From assembly GCF_035917235.1 (NCBI RefSeq), contig NZ_CP108423.1:1798001-1862000 (forward strand): a DNA stretch of 64,000 nucleotides. Direction: 5' to 3'. The position numbers were made by a program, and so were the translations under genes. Positions 1-7,880 of the stretch are shown here, in pieces. This DNA is from Streptomyces sp. NBC_01294. Its GTDB lineage: Bacteria > Actinomycetota > Actinomycetes > Streptomycetales > Streptomycetaceae. The notes beneath the pieces were generated by a model that was given only the letters and a program-made list of their open reading frames with translations, was not told where the DNA came from and did no database searches. Position 1 is the first letter of the stretch; the number at the start of each line of letters is the position of its first letter.

Positions 1-600
1 GCGGCGTACGGGCTCTCCGACGAGGCGCGGCAGCTGCTGGACGACGGCGACCGCCGGATCTACGGCAGCCCGCAGCTGTCGGACGAGTGGCTGGTGGCGG
101 TGTTCTCCGTGCCGGAGCAGGAACGGCACAAGCGGCACCTGCTGCGCTCCCGGCTGGCCCGGCTCGGGTTCGGCGCGGTGGCGCCGGGCGTCTGGATCGC
201 CCCGGCCCGGCTGTCGGAGGAGACCGCGCACACGCTGGAGCGCCTGCACCTGACCCCGTACGTGGAACTCTTCCGCGGCGCGCACCTCGGCTTCGCCCCG
301 ACCGCCGAGGCGGTGGCCCGCTGGTGGGACCTGGCGTCCCTGGCCAAGCAGCACGAGGAGTTCCTCGACCTGCACGAACCCGCTCTGCGCGCCCTCCACT
401 CGGGCCCGGAGCCGACCCCGGAGGAGGCCTACCGCGGCCACCTCCTCGCCCTGGACTCCTGGCGCCGCCTGCCGTACGCCGACCCGGGCCTGCCGCGCGA
501 GCTGCTGCCCGCGGACTGGCCGGGCGACCGGTCGGCGGCCGTCTTCGCCGACCTGCACGCGCGGCTGCGGGAACCGGGTGCGCGGTTCGCGCAGCCGTGA
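1..600 (+). CDS. PaaX-family transcriptional regulator, 3' part
   Basis: The reading frame is open from base 1 to a TGA at 598-600, giving 199 residues; the start and the N-terminal winged-helix domain lie outside the window. The visible part has the central PaaX region (LVAVFSVPEQERHKRHLLRSR, residues about 31-51, where PaaX proteins have a ferredoxin-like Cas2-like domain) and the C-terminal PaaX_C helices (EEAYRGHLLALDSWRRLPYAD). PaaX of E. coli represses phenylacetate catabolism and responds to phenylacetyl-CoA. An aryl-CoA monooxygenase and a crotonase lie within 5 kb, so an aryl-CoA ligand is plausible here, but that is inference. A GNAT gene follows on the same strand after 123 bases. 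Confidence 0.85.
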   Translation, partial: AAYGLSDEARQLLDDGDRRIYGSPQLSDEWLVAVFSVPEQERHKRHLLRSRLARLGFGAVAPGVWIAPARLSEETAHTLERLHLTPYVELFRGAHLGFAPTAEAVARWWDLASLAKQHEEFLDLHEPALRALHSGPEPTPEEAYRGHLLALDSWRRLPYADPGLPRELLPADWPGDRSAAVFADLHARLREPGARFAQP

Positions 601-723
601 GAGGCCGGAGCGCGCGCCGGGCCCGGCATGCTCCCGGCCTGATCCCTGCCTGATCGACGAGACGGGCCCCGGCGCCCGGGAAATCCGGATGCGCGGGGCC
701 TGCGCGCCTCGCCAGGATGGGTC

Positions 724-1563
724 ATGACCTGGACCTTCACCTCAGACCTCGCCGCCTATCGGGCCGCGGCGGGCCCGGCCGTGGCCGCGCGGCCCGTCTC
801 CAACACCCTCCTGCTGACCGTGACCGACGGGCTGGAGCGGCGCGGGCCCGCCGCCTACGGCTCCGGCGCTCCCCTCTTCGGCTGGTGGACCGGGGCCGAC
901 GGGGCCGTCGCCGGCGCACTGCTGTGCACGCCGCCGTTCCCGATGGTGCTCGGCGTGGTGCCGCAAGAGGCGGTCCGGGCGCTGGGGGACGCGCTCGTCA
1001 CCGAGCCGCTGCTCGCCGGGATCCCCGGGTTCAACGCCCGGCGCCCGGACGCGGAGGCGCTGGCCGGGGCCTGGGGGCGGCCGGGCCGGATCGCCGAGGA
1101 CCTCCGTCTGTACCGGCTGGCCGGCCTGGTAGCCCCGGATCCCGCCCCGGCCGGGCGGGCCCGGCCCGCCACCGGGGCGGACCTCCCGCTGCTCCGGGAG
1201 TGGATCGAGGCCTTCCACGTGGAGCTGGGTATTCCGAGACCCGCCTCCGAGGCCTCGCTGCGCGACCGGCTCTCGTACGGCGGGACCCTGCTGTGGGAGC
1301 ACGCCGGAACCCCCGTCTCGCTGGCGTCCTTCTCCCGCCCGATCGGCGCGGCCTGCCGCGTCGGCCCGGTCTACACCCCGCCCGGGGAGCGCGGCCGTCG
1401 CTACGCCGCCGGGGTCACCCACGCGGCGAGCGAAGCGGCGTACGCGGCCGGCGCCTCGGAGGTGCTCCTCTTCACGGACCTGGCCAACCCCACCAGCAAC
1501 GGCGTCTACCAGCGCCTGGGGTACACCCCGGTCGAGGACCGCGCCGTGGTCGTCCCCGTGTGA
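724..1563 (+). CDS. GNAT family N-acetyltransferase
   Basis: 279 residues. ATG at 724 is preceded by AGGATGG at proper spacing. The C-terminal half has the GNAT core: YTPPGERGRRYAAGVTHAAS is a good acetyl-CoA loop (V-x-x-x-R/G-x-G-x-G/A type), followed by LFTDLANPTSNGVYQRLGYTPVED, the usual terminal strand-helix-strand that ends GNAT folds. The N-terminal half is the weakly conserved first lobe seen in predicted actinobacterial GNAT proteins of about 280 residues. The substrate cannot be told. It converges on the flavoprotein at 1585 with only 21 bases between stops and no clear terminator hairpin. Confidence 0.85.
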   Translation: MTWTFTSDLAAYRAAAGPAVAARPVSNTLLLTVTDGLERRGPAAYGSGAPLFGWWTGADGAVAGALLCTPPFPMVLGVVPQEAVRALGDALVTEPLLAGIPGFNARRPDAEALAGAWGRPGRIAEDLRLYRLAGLVAPDPAPAGRARPATGADLPLLREWIEAFHVELGIPRPASEASLRDRLSYGGTLLWEHAGTPVSLASFSRPIGAACRVGPVYTPPGERGRRYAAGVTHAASEAAYAAGASEVLLFTDLANPTSNGVYQRLGYTPVEDRAVVVPV

Positions 1564-1584
1564 GGCCCGGCCGCCGAACCGGCC

Positions 1585-3888
1585 TCAGCCGCGGCCCGTC
1601 GGGGGCTTGCGGCTGCCCGCGCGGTAGGGGGCGGGCCAGGGGGCGCCCGGCCCCTCGTAGGACTGGTCGGCGGCCGCGTGCAGCGTCCAGTGGGGGTCGT
1701 AGAGGTGGGGGCGGCCGAGCGCGCAGAGGTCGGCGCGGCCGGCCAGCAGCAGGGAGTTCACGTCGTCCCAGGAGGAAATGGCGCCGACCGCGATGACGGG
1801 GACGCCGAGCGCGTTGCGGATCCGGTCGGCGAACGGGGTCTGGTACGAGCGCCCGTACTCCGGGGTCTCGTCCGCGACCACCTGGCCGGTCGAGACGTCG
1901 ACGGCGTCCGCGCCGTGGGCGGCGAAGGCGGCCGCGATCTCCACGGCCTCCTCGGGCGAGGTGCCGCCGGGCGCCCAGTCGGTGGCCGACAGCCGCACCG
2001 TCATCGGGCGGTCCCCGGGCCAGACCGCGCGGACCGCGTCGAAGACCTCCAGCGGGAAGCGCAGGCGGTTCTCCAGGGGCCCGCCGTAGGCGTCGTCCCG
2101 GTGGTTGGTCAGCGGGGAAAGGAACCCGGAGAGCAGGTAGCCGTGGGCACAGTGCAGTTCGAGGAGGTCGAATCCGCAGTCGGCGGCCCGGACGGCGGCG
2201 GCCGCGAACTCGGAGCGCAGCGCCGTCATGTCGGCGCGCGTCAGGGCGCGCGGGACCGCCGAGACGCCCGGCCGGTAGGGCAGCCCGGAGGCGGCCACGA
2301 GCGGCCAGTTGCCCTCCGGGAGGGGGTCGTCCATGCCCTCCCACATCACCCGCGTCGATCCCTTGCGGCCCGCGTGCCCGAGCTGGACGCCGAGCGCGGT
2401 GCCGGGCGCGGAGGTGTGCACGAAGTCGGCGATCCGCTTCCAGGCCGCCGCCTGCTCCTGGGTGTAGAGGCCGGCGCAGCCGGGGGTGATCCGGCCCTCG
2501 GCGCTGGTGCAGACCATCTCCGTCATCACCAGGCCGGCGCCGCCGAGGGCGCGGGCGCCCAGGTGGACGAGGTGGAAGTCTCCCGGCACGCCCTCCTCGG
2601 CCGAGTACATGTCCATCGGTGAGACGACGACCCGGTTGCGCAGGGTCAGGCCGCGCAGGGTGAGGGGGGTGAACATGGGCGGGGTGGCGTCGTCCGGGCA
2701 GCCGAAGTCGCGTTCCACGGCCCGGGTGAACCGTTCGTCGCGCAGCCGCAGGTTGTCGTGGGTGACGCGGCGGCTGCGGGTGAGCAGGTTGAAGGCGAAC
2801 TGCCGGGCGGGCTGCTCCACGTAGCCGGAGATCTCCTCGAACCACCGCATGCTGGCGGCCGCCGCCCGCTGGGTGCTGGCGACCGCGGGCCGCCGCGCCG
2901 TCTCGTACGCGGCGAGGGCCTGCGGTACGCCGTCCTCCGCGGCCAGGGCCCCGGCCAGGGCGAGGGCGTCCTCGACCGCCAGTTTGGTGCCGGACCCGAT
3001 GGAGAAGTGCGCGGTGTGGGCCGCGTCGCCGAGCAGCACCACGTTGCCGTGGGACCAGCGCGCGTTGACGACGGTACGGAACTGCGTCCATGCCGAGCGG
3101 TTGCCGTGCAGCGGCCGCCCGCGCAGGGCCTCGCTGAAGATCTTGGCGCAGCGGGCCGCGGACTCGATCTCGTCGCACAGGTCGAAGCCGGCCTCCCGCC
3201 ACACCTCCTCCCGCATCTCCACGATCACGGTGGAGGCGCCGAATGGGCTGTGCGGCCCGGAGGGCCCCGATGAGGGGTGGTGGTCGGGCGACGGGCGGGC
3301 GAACGGGTAGGCGTGCAGCTGCATCACGCCGTGCTCGGTCTCCGCGATCTCGAAGCGGAAGGCGTCGAAGGCGAAGTCGGCGGCGAGCCAGATGTAGCGG
3401 CAGCGGCCGCCCGTGACGGTCGGCCCGAAGTGGGCGGCCCCCGCCTCCCGGGTCGCACTGTGCACGCCGTCCGCCGCGACCACCAGGTCGTACGAGGCCG
3501 CGAGCGCGGCGGCGGTCACCGGCCCGGTACGGAAGCGGAGCCGGACGCCGAGCCCGGCGCAGCGCTCGTGCAGGATCTCCAGGAGCCGGCGCCGCCCGAC
3601 GGCCGCGAAGCCGTGGCCGCCGGAGGTCAGCAGCCGGCCCCGGTGCACGACGTCCACGTCGTCCCAGCGCACGAACTCGGCGCTCAGCGCGGCGTGGACC
3701 ACGGTGTCGCCGCGCTCGATGCCGCCGAGGGTCTCGTCGGAGAGGACCACGCCGAAGCCGAAGGTCTCGTCCGGCGCACCCCGTTCCCAGACCTCGACGG
3801 TGTGGCCCTGGCGGGCCAGCAGCGCGGCGGCGTACAGCCCGCCCGGTCCCCCGCCGATGACGGCTACCCGCATGGAACCCGCGGACAT
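1585..3888 (-). CDS. Bifunctional aryl-CoA (salicylyl-CoA/anthraniloyl-CoA type) monooxygenase fused to old-yellow-enzyme reductase
   Basis: 767 residues, two flavoprotein halves. Residues 6 to about 390 are a class A FAD monooxygenase: dinucleotide motif VIGGGPGGLYAAALLAR, later VVAADGVHS (DG motif) and VLLGDAAHTAHFSIGSGTKLA. From about residue 395 (PLTLRGLTLRNRVVVSPMDM) an NADH:flavin oxidoreductase domain follows, with ELHCAHGYLLSGFLSP and NHRDDAYGG. This layout is that of 2-aminobenzoyl-CoA monooxygenase/reductase and of proteins annotated as salicylyl-CoA 5-hydroxylase/oxidoreductase; both dearomatise or hydroxylate ring-CoA thioesters. The start at 3888 has AGG 7-9 bases upstream; a second in-frame ATG at 3873 directly precedes the Rossmann strand and is possible. 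It lies 4 bases after the crotonase stop, so the two are co-transcribed. No CoA ligase is in view. Confidence 0.85.
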   Translation of the reverse strand: MSAGSMRVAVIGGGPGGLYAAALLARQGHTVEVWERGAPDETFGFGVVLSDETLGGIERGDTVVHAALSAEFVRWDDVDVVHRGRLLTSGGHGFAAVGRRRLLEILHERCAGLGVRLRFRTGPVTAAALAASYDLVVAADGVHSATREAGAAHFGPTVTGGRCRYIWLAADFAFDAFRFEIAETEHGVMQLHAYPFARPSPDHHPSSGPSGPHSPFGASTVIVEMREEVWREAGFDLCDEIESAARCAKIFSEALRGRPLHGNRSAWTQFRTVVNARWSHGNVVLLGDAAHTAHFSIGSGTKLAVEDALALAGALAAEDGVPQALAAYETARRPAVASTQRAAAASMRWFEEISGYVEQPARQFAFNLLTRSRRVTHDNLRLRDERFTRAVERDFGCPDDATPPMFTPLTLRGLTLRNRVVVSPMDMYSAEEGVPGDFHLVHLGARALGGAGLVMTEMVCTSAEGRITPGCAGLYTQEQAAAWKRIADFVHTSAPGTALGVQLGHAGRKGSTRVMWEGMDDPLPEGNWPLVAASGLPYRPGVSAVPRALTRADMTALRSEFAAAAVRAADCGFDLLELHCAHGYLLSGFLSPLTNHRDDAYGGPLENRLRFPLEVFDAVRAVWPGDRPMTVRLSATDWAPGGTSPEEAVEIAAAFAAHGADAVDVSTGQVVADETPEYGRSYQTPFADRIRNALGVPVIAVGAISSWDDVNSLLLAGRADLCALGRPHLYDPHWTLHAAADQSYEGPGAPWPAPYRAGSRKPPTGRG

Positions 3889-3892
3889 GTGG

Positions 3893-4720
3893 CTACCTGC
3901 CCTTCCACTCCGGCGGCCGCTTCCCGGTGAAGGCCGCGTGGAACTCCGCGTAGTCCTGGCCGTTCATCAGCAGGGCCTGGGTGGCGGCGTCCAGTTCCAC
4001 GGACGCCGCCAGCGGCATGTCGAGCTCGGCGGTGAGCAGCGCCTTGGTCTGCGCGTAGGCGAGGGCGGGGCCCGACGCCAGGTGCGCGGCGAGTTCGGCG
4101 GCCCGTACGTGGGCCTTGCCCTCCTCGGTGAGCTCGCTGAGCAGGCCGATCCGCTCGGCCTCGGGGGCGCGTACGGGCTCTCCGAGCATCAGCAGCCGGG
4201 TGGCGTGGCCGAGGCCGACGACCCGGGGCAGCAGGTACGCGGCGCCCATGTCACCGCCGGAGAGACCGACGCGGGTGAAGAGGAAGGCGAAGCGGGCGGT
4301 GGGGTCGGCGATCCGGAAGTCTGCGGCGAGCGCGAGGACGGCGCCGGCTCCCGCGGCCACCCCGTGCACGGCGGCGATCACCGGGAAGGGGCATTCGCGG
4401 ATGGCGCGCACCACCTGGCCGGTCATCCGGTTGAAGTCGAGGAGCTGGGCGGTGTCCATGGCGAGGGTGGCACCGATGATCTCGTCCACGTCCCCGCCGG
4501 AGCAGAAACCGCGCCCCTCGCCGCCCAGGACGAGGGCGCGCACGGAACGCTCGCGGGACAGTTCGGTGAGCAGATCACGCAGGTCGGCGTAGGCGCCGAA
4601 GGTGAGCGCGTTCAGCTTCTCGGGGCGGTCGAAGGTGACGGTGGCGACGCCGTCCTGCCGGGTGACCCGGAGGTGGTGCCACCGTTCGGTCGCTGGTGTG
4701 GAACCGGTGAAGGGGCTCAC
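3893..4720 (-). CDS. Enoyl-CoA hydratase/isomerase family protein
   Basis: 275 residues with a complete crotonase fold: CoA/oxyanion segment GRGFCSGGDVDEI (about 82-94) and GVAAGAGAVLALAADFRIAD (about 120-140). The two catalytic Glu of a true hydratase are not visible: the first position reads A/V in GAGAVLAL and the second region reads TRVGLSGGDMGAAYLLPR, with Asp rather than Glu. The protein may therefore be an isomerase or ring-chemistry crotonase rather than a simple hydratase. It is first in a two-gene leftward operon with the aryl-CoA monooxygenase, which suggests action on the product of that enzyme (inference). The family is certain, the reaction is not. Confidence 0.85.
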   Translation of the reverse strand: MSPFTGSTPATERWHHLRVTRQDGVATVTFDRPEKLNALTFGAYADLRDLLTELSRERSVRALVLGGEGRGFCSGGDVDEIIGATLAMDTAQLLDFNRMTGQVVRAIRECPFPVIAAVHGVAAGAGAVLALAADFRIADPTARFAFLFTRVGLSGGDMGAAYLLPRVVGLGHATRLLMLGEPVRAPEAERIGLLSELTEEGKAHVRAAELAAHLASGPALAYAQTKALLTAELDMPLAASVELDAATQALLMNGQDYAEFHAAFTGKRPPEWKGR

Positions 4721-4832
4721 ACGATCGACGGTATCACCAGATCGTGACTGCCGTCACAGAAACGCGACACGTTCGTCCGAGGCGGTGTGGTTCACCCTGT
4801 CCGCGCGGTGGACCCCTCCGGCCGGCGTATGA

Positions 4833-5852
4833 CTATGCGTCACTCCGGCCGGGGCGGCGGAGCGTGGCGACGAGCACGGCCTTGATGGTGTGCAGCCGGT
4901 TCTCGGCCTCGTCGAAGACGATGGAGTGCTCCGACTCGAACACCTCGTCCGTGACCTCCAGCGATTCGAGCCCGTGCCGCTCATGGATCTCCCGTGCCAC
5001 CTTGGTGCCGAGGTCGTGGAAGGCCGGCAGGCAGTGCATGAACTTCACGTCCGGGTTCCCGGTGGCGCGCAGCACGTCCATGGTCACGGCGTACGGGGAC
5101 AGCGCCGCGATCCGCTCGTCCCAGACCTCCTTGGGCTCCCCCATGGACACCCAGATGTCGGTCACGACGAAGTCCGCCCGGGAGACCCCCTCGGCGACCT
5201 CCTCGGTCAGGGTGATCCGGGCGCCGCTCTCCGCCGCGAGCGCCCGCGCCGCGGCCACCACCGACTCGGCCGGCCAGTACGCCCTGGGCGCGACGATCCG
5301 TACGTCCATGCCCAGCAGCGCGCCGGTCACGAGGTAGGAGTTGCCCATGTTGAAGCGGGCGTCGCCGAGGTAGGCGAAGGCGATCCGGTGCAGCGGCTTG
5401 GTGCTGTGCTCGGTCATGGTGAGGACGTCGGCCAGCATCTGAGTGGGGTGCCAGTCGTCGGTGAGGCCGTTGAAGACGGGCACGCCGGAGTGGACGGCGA
5501 GCTGCTCGACGGCCTCCTGGCTGTCACCGCGGTACTCGATCCCGTCGAACATCCGGCCGAGCACCCGCGCGGTGTCCCGGACCGACTCCTTGTGGCCCAT
5601 CTGGGAGCCGGCGGGGTCGAGGTAGGTGGTGTGGGCGCCCTGGTCCGCGGCGGCGACCTCGAAGGCGCAGCGGGTCCGCGTCGAGGTCTTCTCGAAGATC
5701 AACGCGATGTTCCTGCCCTGGAGCAGGCGCTGCTCGACCCCGGCCTTCTTGGCCGCCTTCAAATCGGCGGCGAGCTCGATCAGGCCGCGGAACTCGGCGG
5801 CCGTGAAGTCGAGCTCCTTGAGAAAACTGCGGCCTGTGAGGTCGGTGGCCAT
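4833..5852 (-). CDS. argF: Ornithine carbamoyltransferase
   Basis: 339 residues, normal for the family. Carbamoyl-phosphate loop [13 protein letters not shown] (residues about 53-65), [12 protein letters not shown] (about 138), the SMG ornithine loop [14 protein letters not shown] (about 240) and the HCLPAFHD motif (about 276) are all present. It makes citrulline from ornithine and carbamoyl phosphate or, in the deiminase pathway, runs in reverse. It lies 89 bases downstream of arcA on the same strand, so a catabolic (ArcB-like) role is likely, but sequence alone does not separate ArgF from ArcB. Carbamate kinase is not in the window. Confidence 0.95.
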   Translation of the reverse strand: MATDLTGRSFLKELDFTAAEFRGLIELAADLKAAKKAGVEQRLLQGRNIALIFEKTSTRTRCAFEVAAADQGAHTTYLDPAGSQMGHKESVRDTARVLGRMFDGIEYRGDSQEAVEQLAVHSGVPVFNGLTDDWHPTQMLADVLTMTEHSTKPLHRIAFAYLGDARFNMGNSYLVTGALLGMDVRIVAPRAYWPAESVVAAARALAAESGARITLTEEVAEGVSRADFVVTDIWVSMGEPKEVWDERIAALSPYAVTMDVLRATGNPDVKFMHCLPAFHDLGTKVAREIHERHGLESLEVTDEVFESEHSIVFDEAENRLHTIKAVLVATLRRPGRSDA

Positions 5853-5895
5853 GGGGTCGCTCCAGCGTCACGGTGACAGGGGATGATGGAAGTCT

Positions 5896-5911
5896 ATACG
5901 ATCCTCCGTAT
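5896..5911. promoter_or_regulatory. Short palindrome in arcA-argF intergenic region
   Basis: ATACG and CGTAT form a perfect inverted repeat with a 6-base spacer in an unusually AT-rich patch between arcA and argF. A further near-repeat (GTCTATA ... TATACAGAC) surrounds it. It could be an operator or internal promoter for argF; no known arginine-repressor consensus is matched well enough to name a regulator. Confidence 0.3.
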
Positions 5912-5941
5912 TGATATACAGACCCTCTATCGGGTCCGCCG

Positions 5942-7180
5942 TCAGGCCACCGCGTCCCGTTCGACCGGACAGCTCATGCAGCGCGGCCCGCCCCGGCCCC
6001 GCCCCAGCTCACTGCCCGGGATCTCGATCACCTCGATGCCCTGCTTGCGCAGGTGCGTGTTGGTCGTCACGTTCCGCTCGTACGCGACCACCACCCCCGG
6101 CTCCACGGCGAGCACGTTGCACCCGTCGTCCCACTGCTCGCGCTGCGCCGAGTGCACGTCCTGGGTCGCGGTCAGCACCCGGATCGAGTCCAGACCGAGC
6201 GCCGCCGCCACGGCCCGGTGCATCTGCTCCGCCGGGTGGTCGGTCACCCTCAGGTCGTGCGCCCCGTCGCCCGGCTCGATCGTGTAGGAGGGGAGCATCC
6301 CGAGCCCGGCGTACTGAGTGAACGTATCTCCGTCGACCATCGTCATCACCGTGTCCAGGTGCATGAAGGCCCGGTGCTTCGGCATGTCGAGCGCCACGAT
6401 CGAGGTCGCCGAACCGGCGGCGAACAGGCCCCGCGCCAGCATCTCCACCGCCTGCGGCGTGGTCCGCTCGCTCATCCCGATCAGCACCGCGCCGTTGCCG
6501 ATGACGAGCACGTCCCCGCCCTCGATGGTGGAGGGGTAGTCCACCTGCCCCTGCGACCAGTAGTGGAAGGCGCCGGAGGTGGTGAAGAGCGGGTGGTGCT
6601 TGTAGATCGCCTCGAAGTGGACGGTCTCGCGCTGCCGGGCCGGCCAGCGCATCGCGTTGATGGACACCCCGTCGTAGATCCAGGCGGAGGTGTCCCGGGT
6701 GAAGAGGTGGTTGGGCAGCGGGCCCAGCAGGAAGTCGTCCAGATCCAGGGCGTGGAAGCGCACGGACACCGGCTCCGCGTGCCGGTCCAGGAACTCCCGC
6801 TTGGTCATCCCGCCGACCAGCGCCTCCGCCAGCTCGGTCGACGGCAGCCCGTCGAAGACCGACCTCAGGTGGTCGGTGGCGAGCGGCCCGTACTCCTTCT
6901 CGTCGAACACCCGGTCCAGTACGAGGTGTCTCGCCTCCGGGATGTCGAGGGCCTCGCACAGCAGGTCACCGAAGAGGTGGACCTCCACACCCCGGTCCCG
7001 CAGCACGTCCGCGAAGCCGTCGTGCTCCTGGCGGGCCCGGCGCACCCACAGCACGTCGTCGAAGAGGAGCGCGTCCTTGTTGTTCGGTGTGAGCCGCTTC
7101 AGCTCCAGGTCGGGCCGGTGGAGGATGACGCGGCGAAGCCGCCCGGTCTCGGAGTCGACATGGAATCCCATGCCGTACAC
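5942..7180 (-). CDS. arcA: Arginine deiminase
   Basis: 412 residues, usual length. It hydrolyses arginine to citrulline and ammonia. Guanidinium-binding/catalytic segments are all visible: FTRDTSAWI (Asp), [34 protein letters not shown] (catalytic His with Asp) and the C-terminal nucleophile loop [11 protein letters not shown] (catalytic Cys). The first codon is GTG at 7180 with GGGA at about -7; the ATG at 7171 gives the more usual N-terminus MGFHVDS and is an alternative. With argF immediately downstream this forms two of the three steps of the arginine deiminase pathway. Confidence 0.95.
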   Translation of the reverse strand: MYGMGFHVDSETGRLRRVILHRPDLELKRLTPNNKDALLFDDVLWVRRARQEHDGFADVLRDRGVEVHLFGDLLCEALDIPEARHLVLDRVFDEKEYGPLATDHLRSVFDGLPSTELAEALVGGMTKREFLDRHAEPVSVRFHALDLDDFLLGPLPNHLFTRDTSAWIYDGVSINAMRWPARQRETVHFEAIYKHHPLFTTSGAFHYWSQGQVDYPSTIEGGDVLVIGNGAVLIGMSERTTPQAVEMLARGLFAAGSATSIVALDMPKHRAFMHLDTVMTMVDGDTFTQYAGLGMLPSYTIEPGDGAHDLRVTDHPAEQMHRAVAAALGLDSIRVLTATQDVHSAQREQWDDGCNVLAVEPGVVVAYERNVTTNTHLRKQGIEVIEIPGSELGRGRGGPRCMSCPVERDAVA

Positions 7181-7217
7181 GTTCCCAGACCGAACGGCTT
7201 TTTGACGCGGCGTCGGC

Positions 7218-7730
7218 TCAGCGGGGGGTGCCGAGGCCCAAAAGCGCGGTGGGCGTTCCGGTCAGTTCCGGTGCGACGAGGCCCAGTTCGGGCTTGGTCA
7301 GGTTCGGCAGGCCGAAGTTGGAGCCGTCCGGCATCGTCAGCGGGGAGCCGAGGACCAGCCCGGGCGTCCGGGTGCGCACGGTACTGGCCGGGGCGTCCAG
7401 GGAGCCCTCGCCGTCCGTCTCCGGCTTGCCCAGCAGGTTCGGCACCGGCGAGGTGACGAGGGTGTTGCCGAGCTCGGTGGCGATCGGGACCGTGGGAAGG
7501 AGCGGGGTGGGGAGCATGTCCCCCTTGTGGTGGACCGGCGCCTCGGGAGCGCCGACGACCGGGACCGGCACTCCGGTGGCCACGCGGGGGGTGTCCACTC
7601 CCAGCGTGGTCCTCACGGCGTCGAGCGGGACACCGACCGGGACCGAGTCGGCCACGGCCGGAGTGGCCGCGCCGGCCGCGGCCATACAGGTCATGAGCGC
7701 CGCAATGCTTCCGCGCGCGGTCATCTTCAT
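7218..7730 (-). CDS. Small secreted protein of unknown function
   Basis: 170 residues. The N-terminus [20 protein letters not shown] followed by AATPAVADS is a classical Sec signal peptide with predicted cleavage after AVA. The mature part is rich in Pro, Val, Thr and Gly, without Cys, and contains loosely repeated Leu-Gly-(S/N/K)-P segments ([36 protein letters not shown]). It resembles low-complexity exported proteins common in Streptomyces; no enzyme motif is visible. Two ATG codons (7730 and 7724) are close, and I use the first. Gene neighbours give no functional clue. Confidence 0.6.
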   Translation of the reverse strand: MKMTARGSIAALMTCMAAAGAATPAVADSVPVGVPLDAVRTTLGVDTPRVATGVPVPVVGAPEAPVHHKGDMLPTPLLPTVPIATELGNTLVTSPVPNLLGKPETDGEGSLDAPASTVRTRTPGLVLGSPLTMPDGSNFGLPNLTKPELGLVAPELTGTPTALLGLGTPR

Positions 7731-7880
7731 AGGTGATGTTCCGTCCTTCCAGGGTCGCGGACATTCCGCTGCCCTGGATGAACGATCCCGCCGGTGGTTT
7801 TCCCGGAGTTCTCCGCGAAAGTTCCCCCATACGACCTAATTAGCGGCCGTACGGGGGTGCCGCCTTTACGCCGCGCCCCC

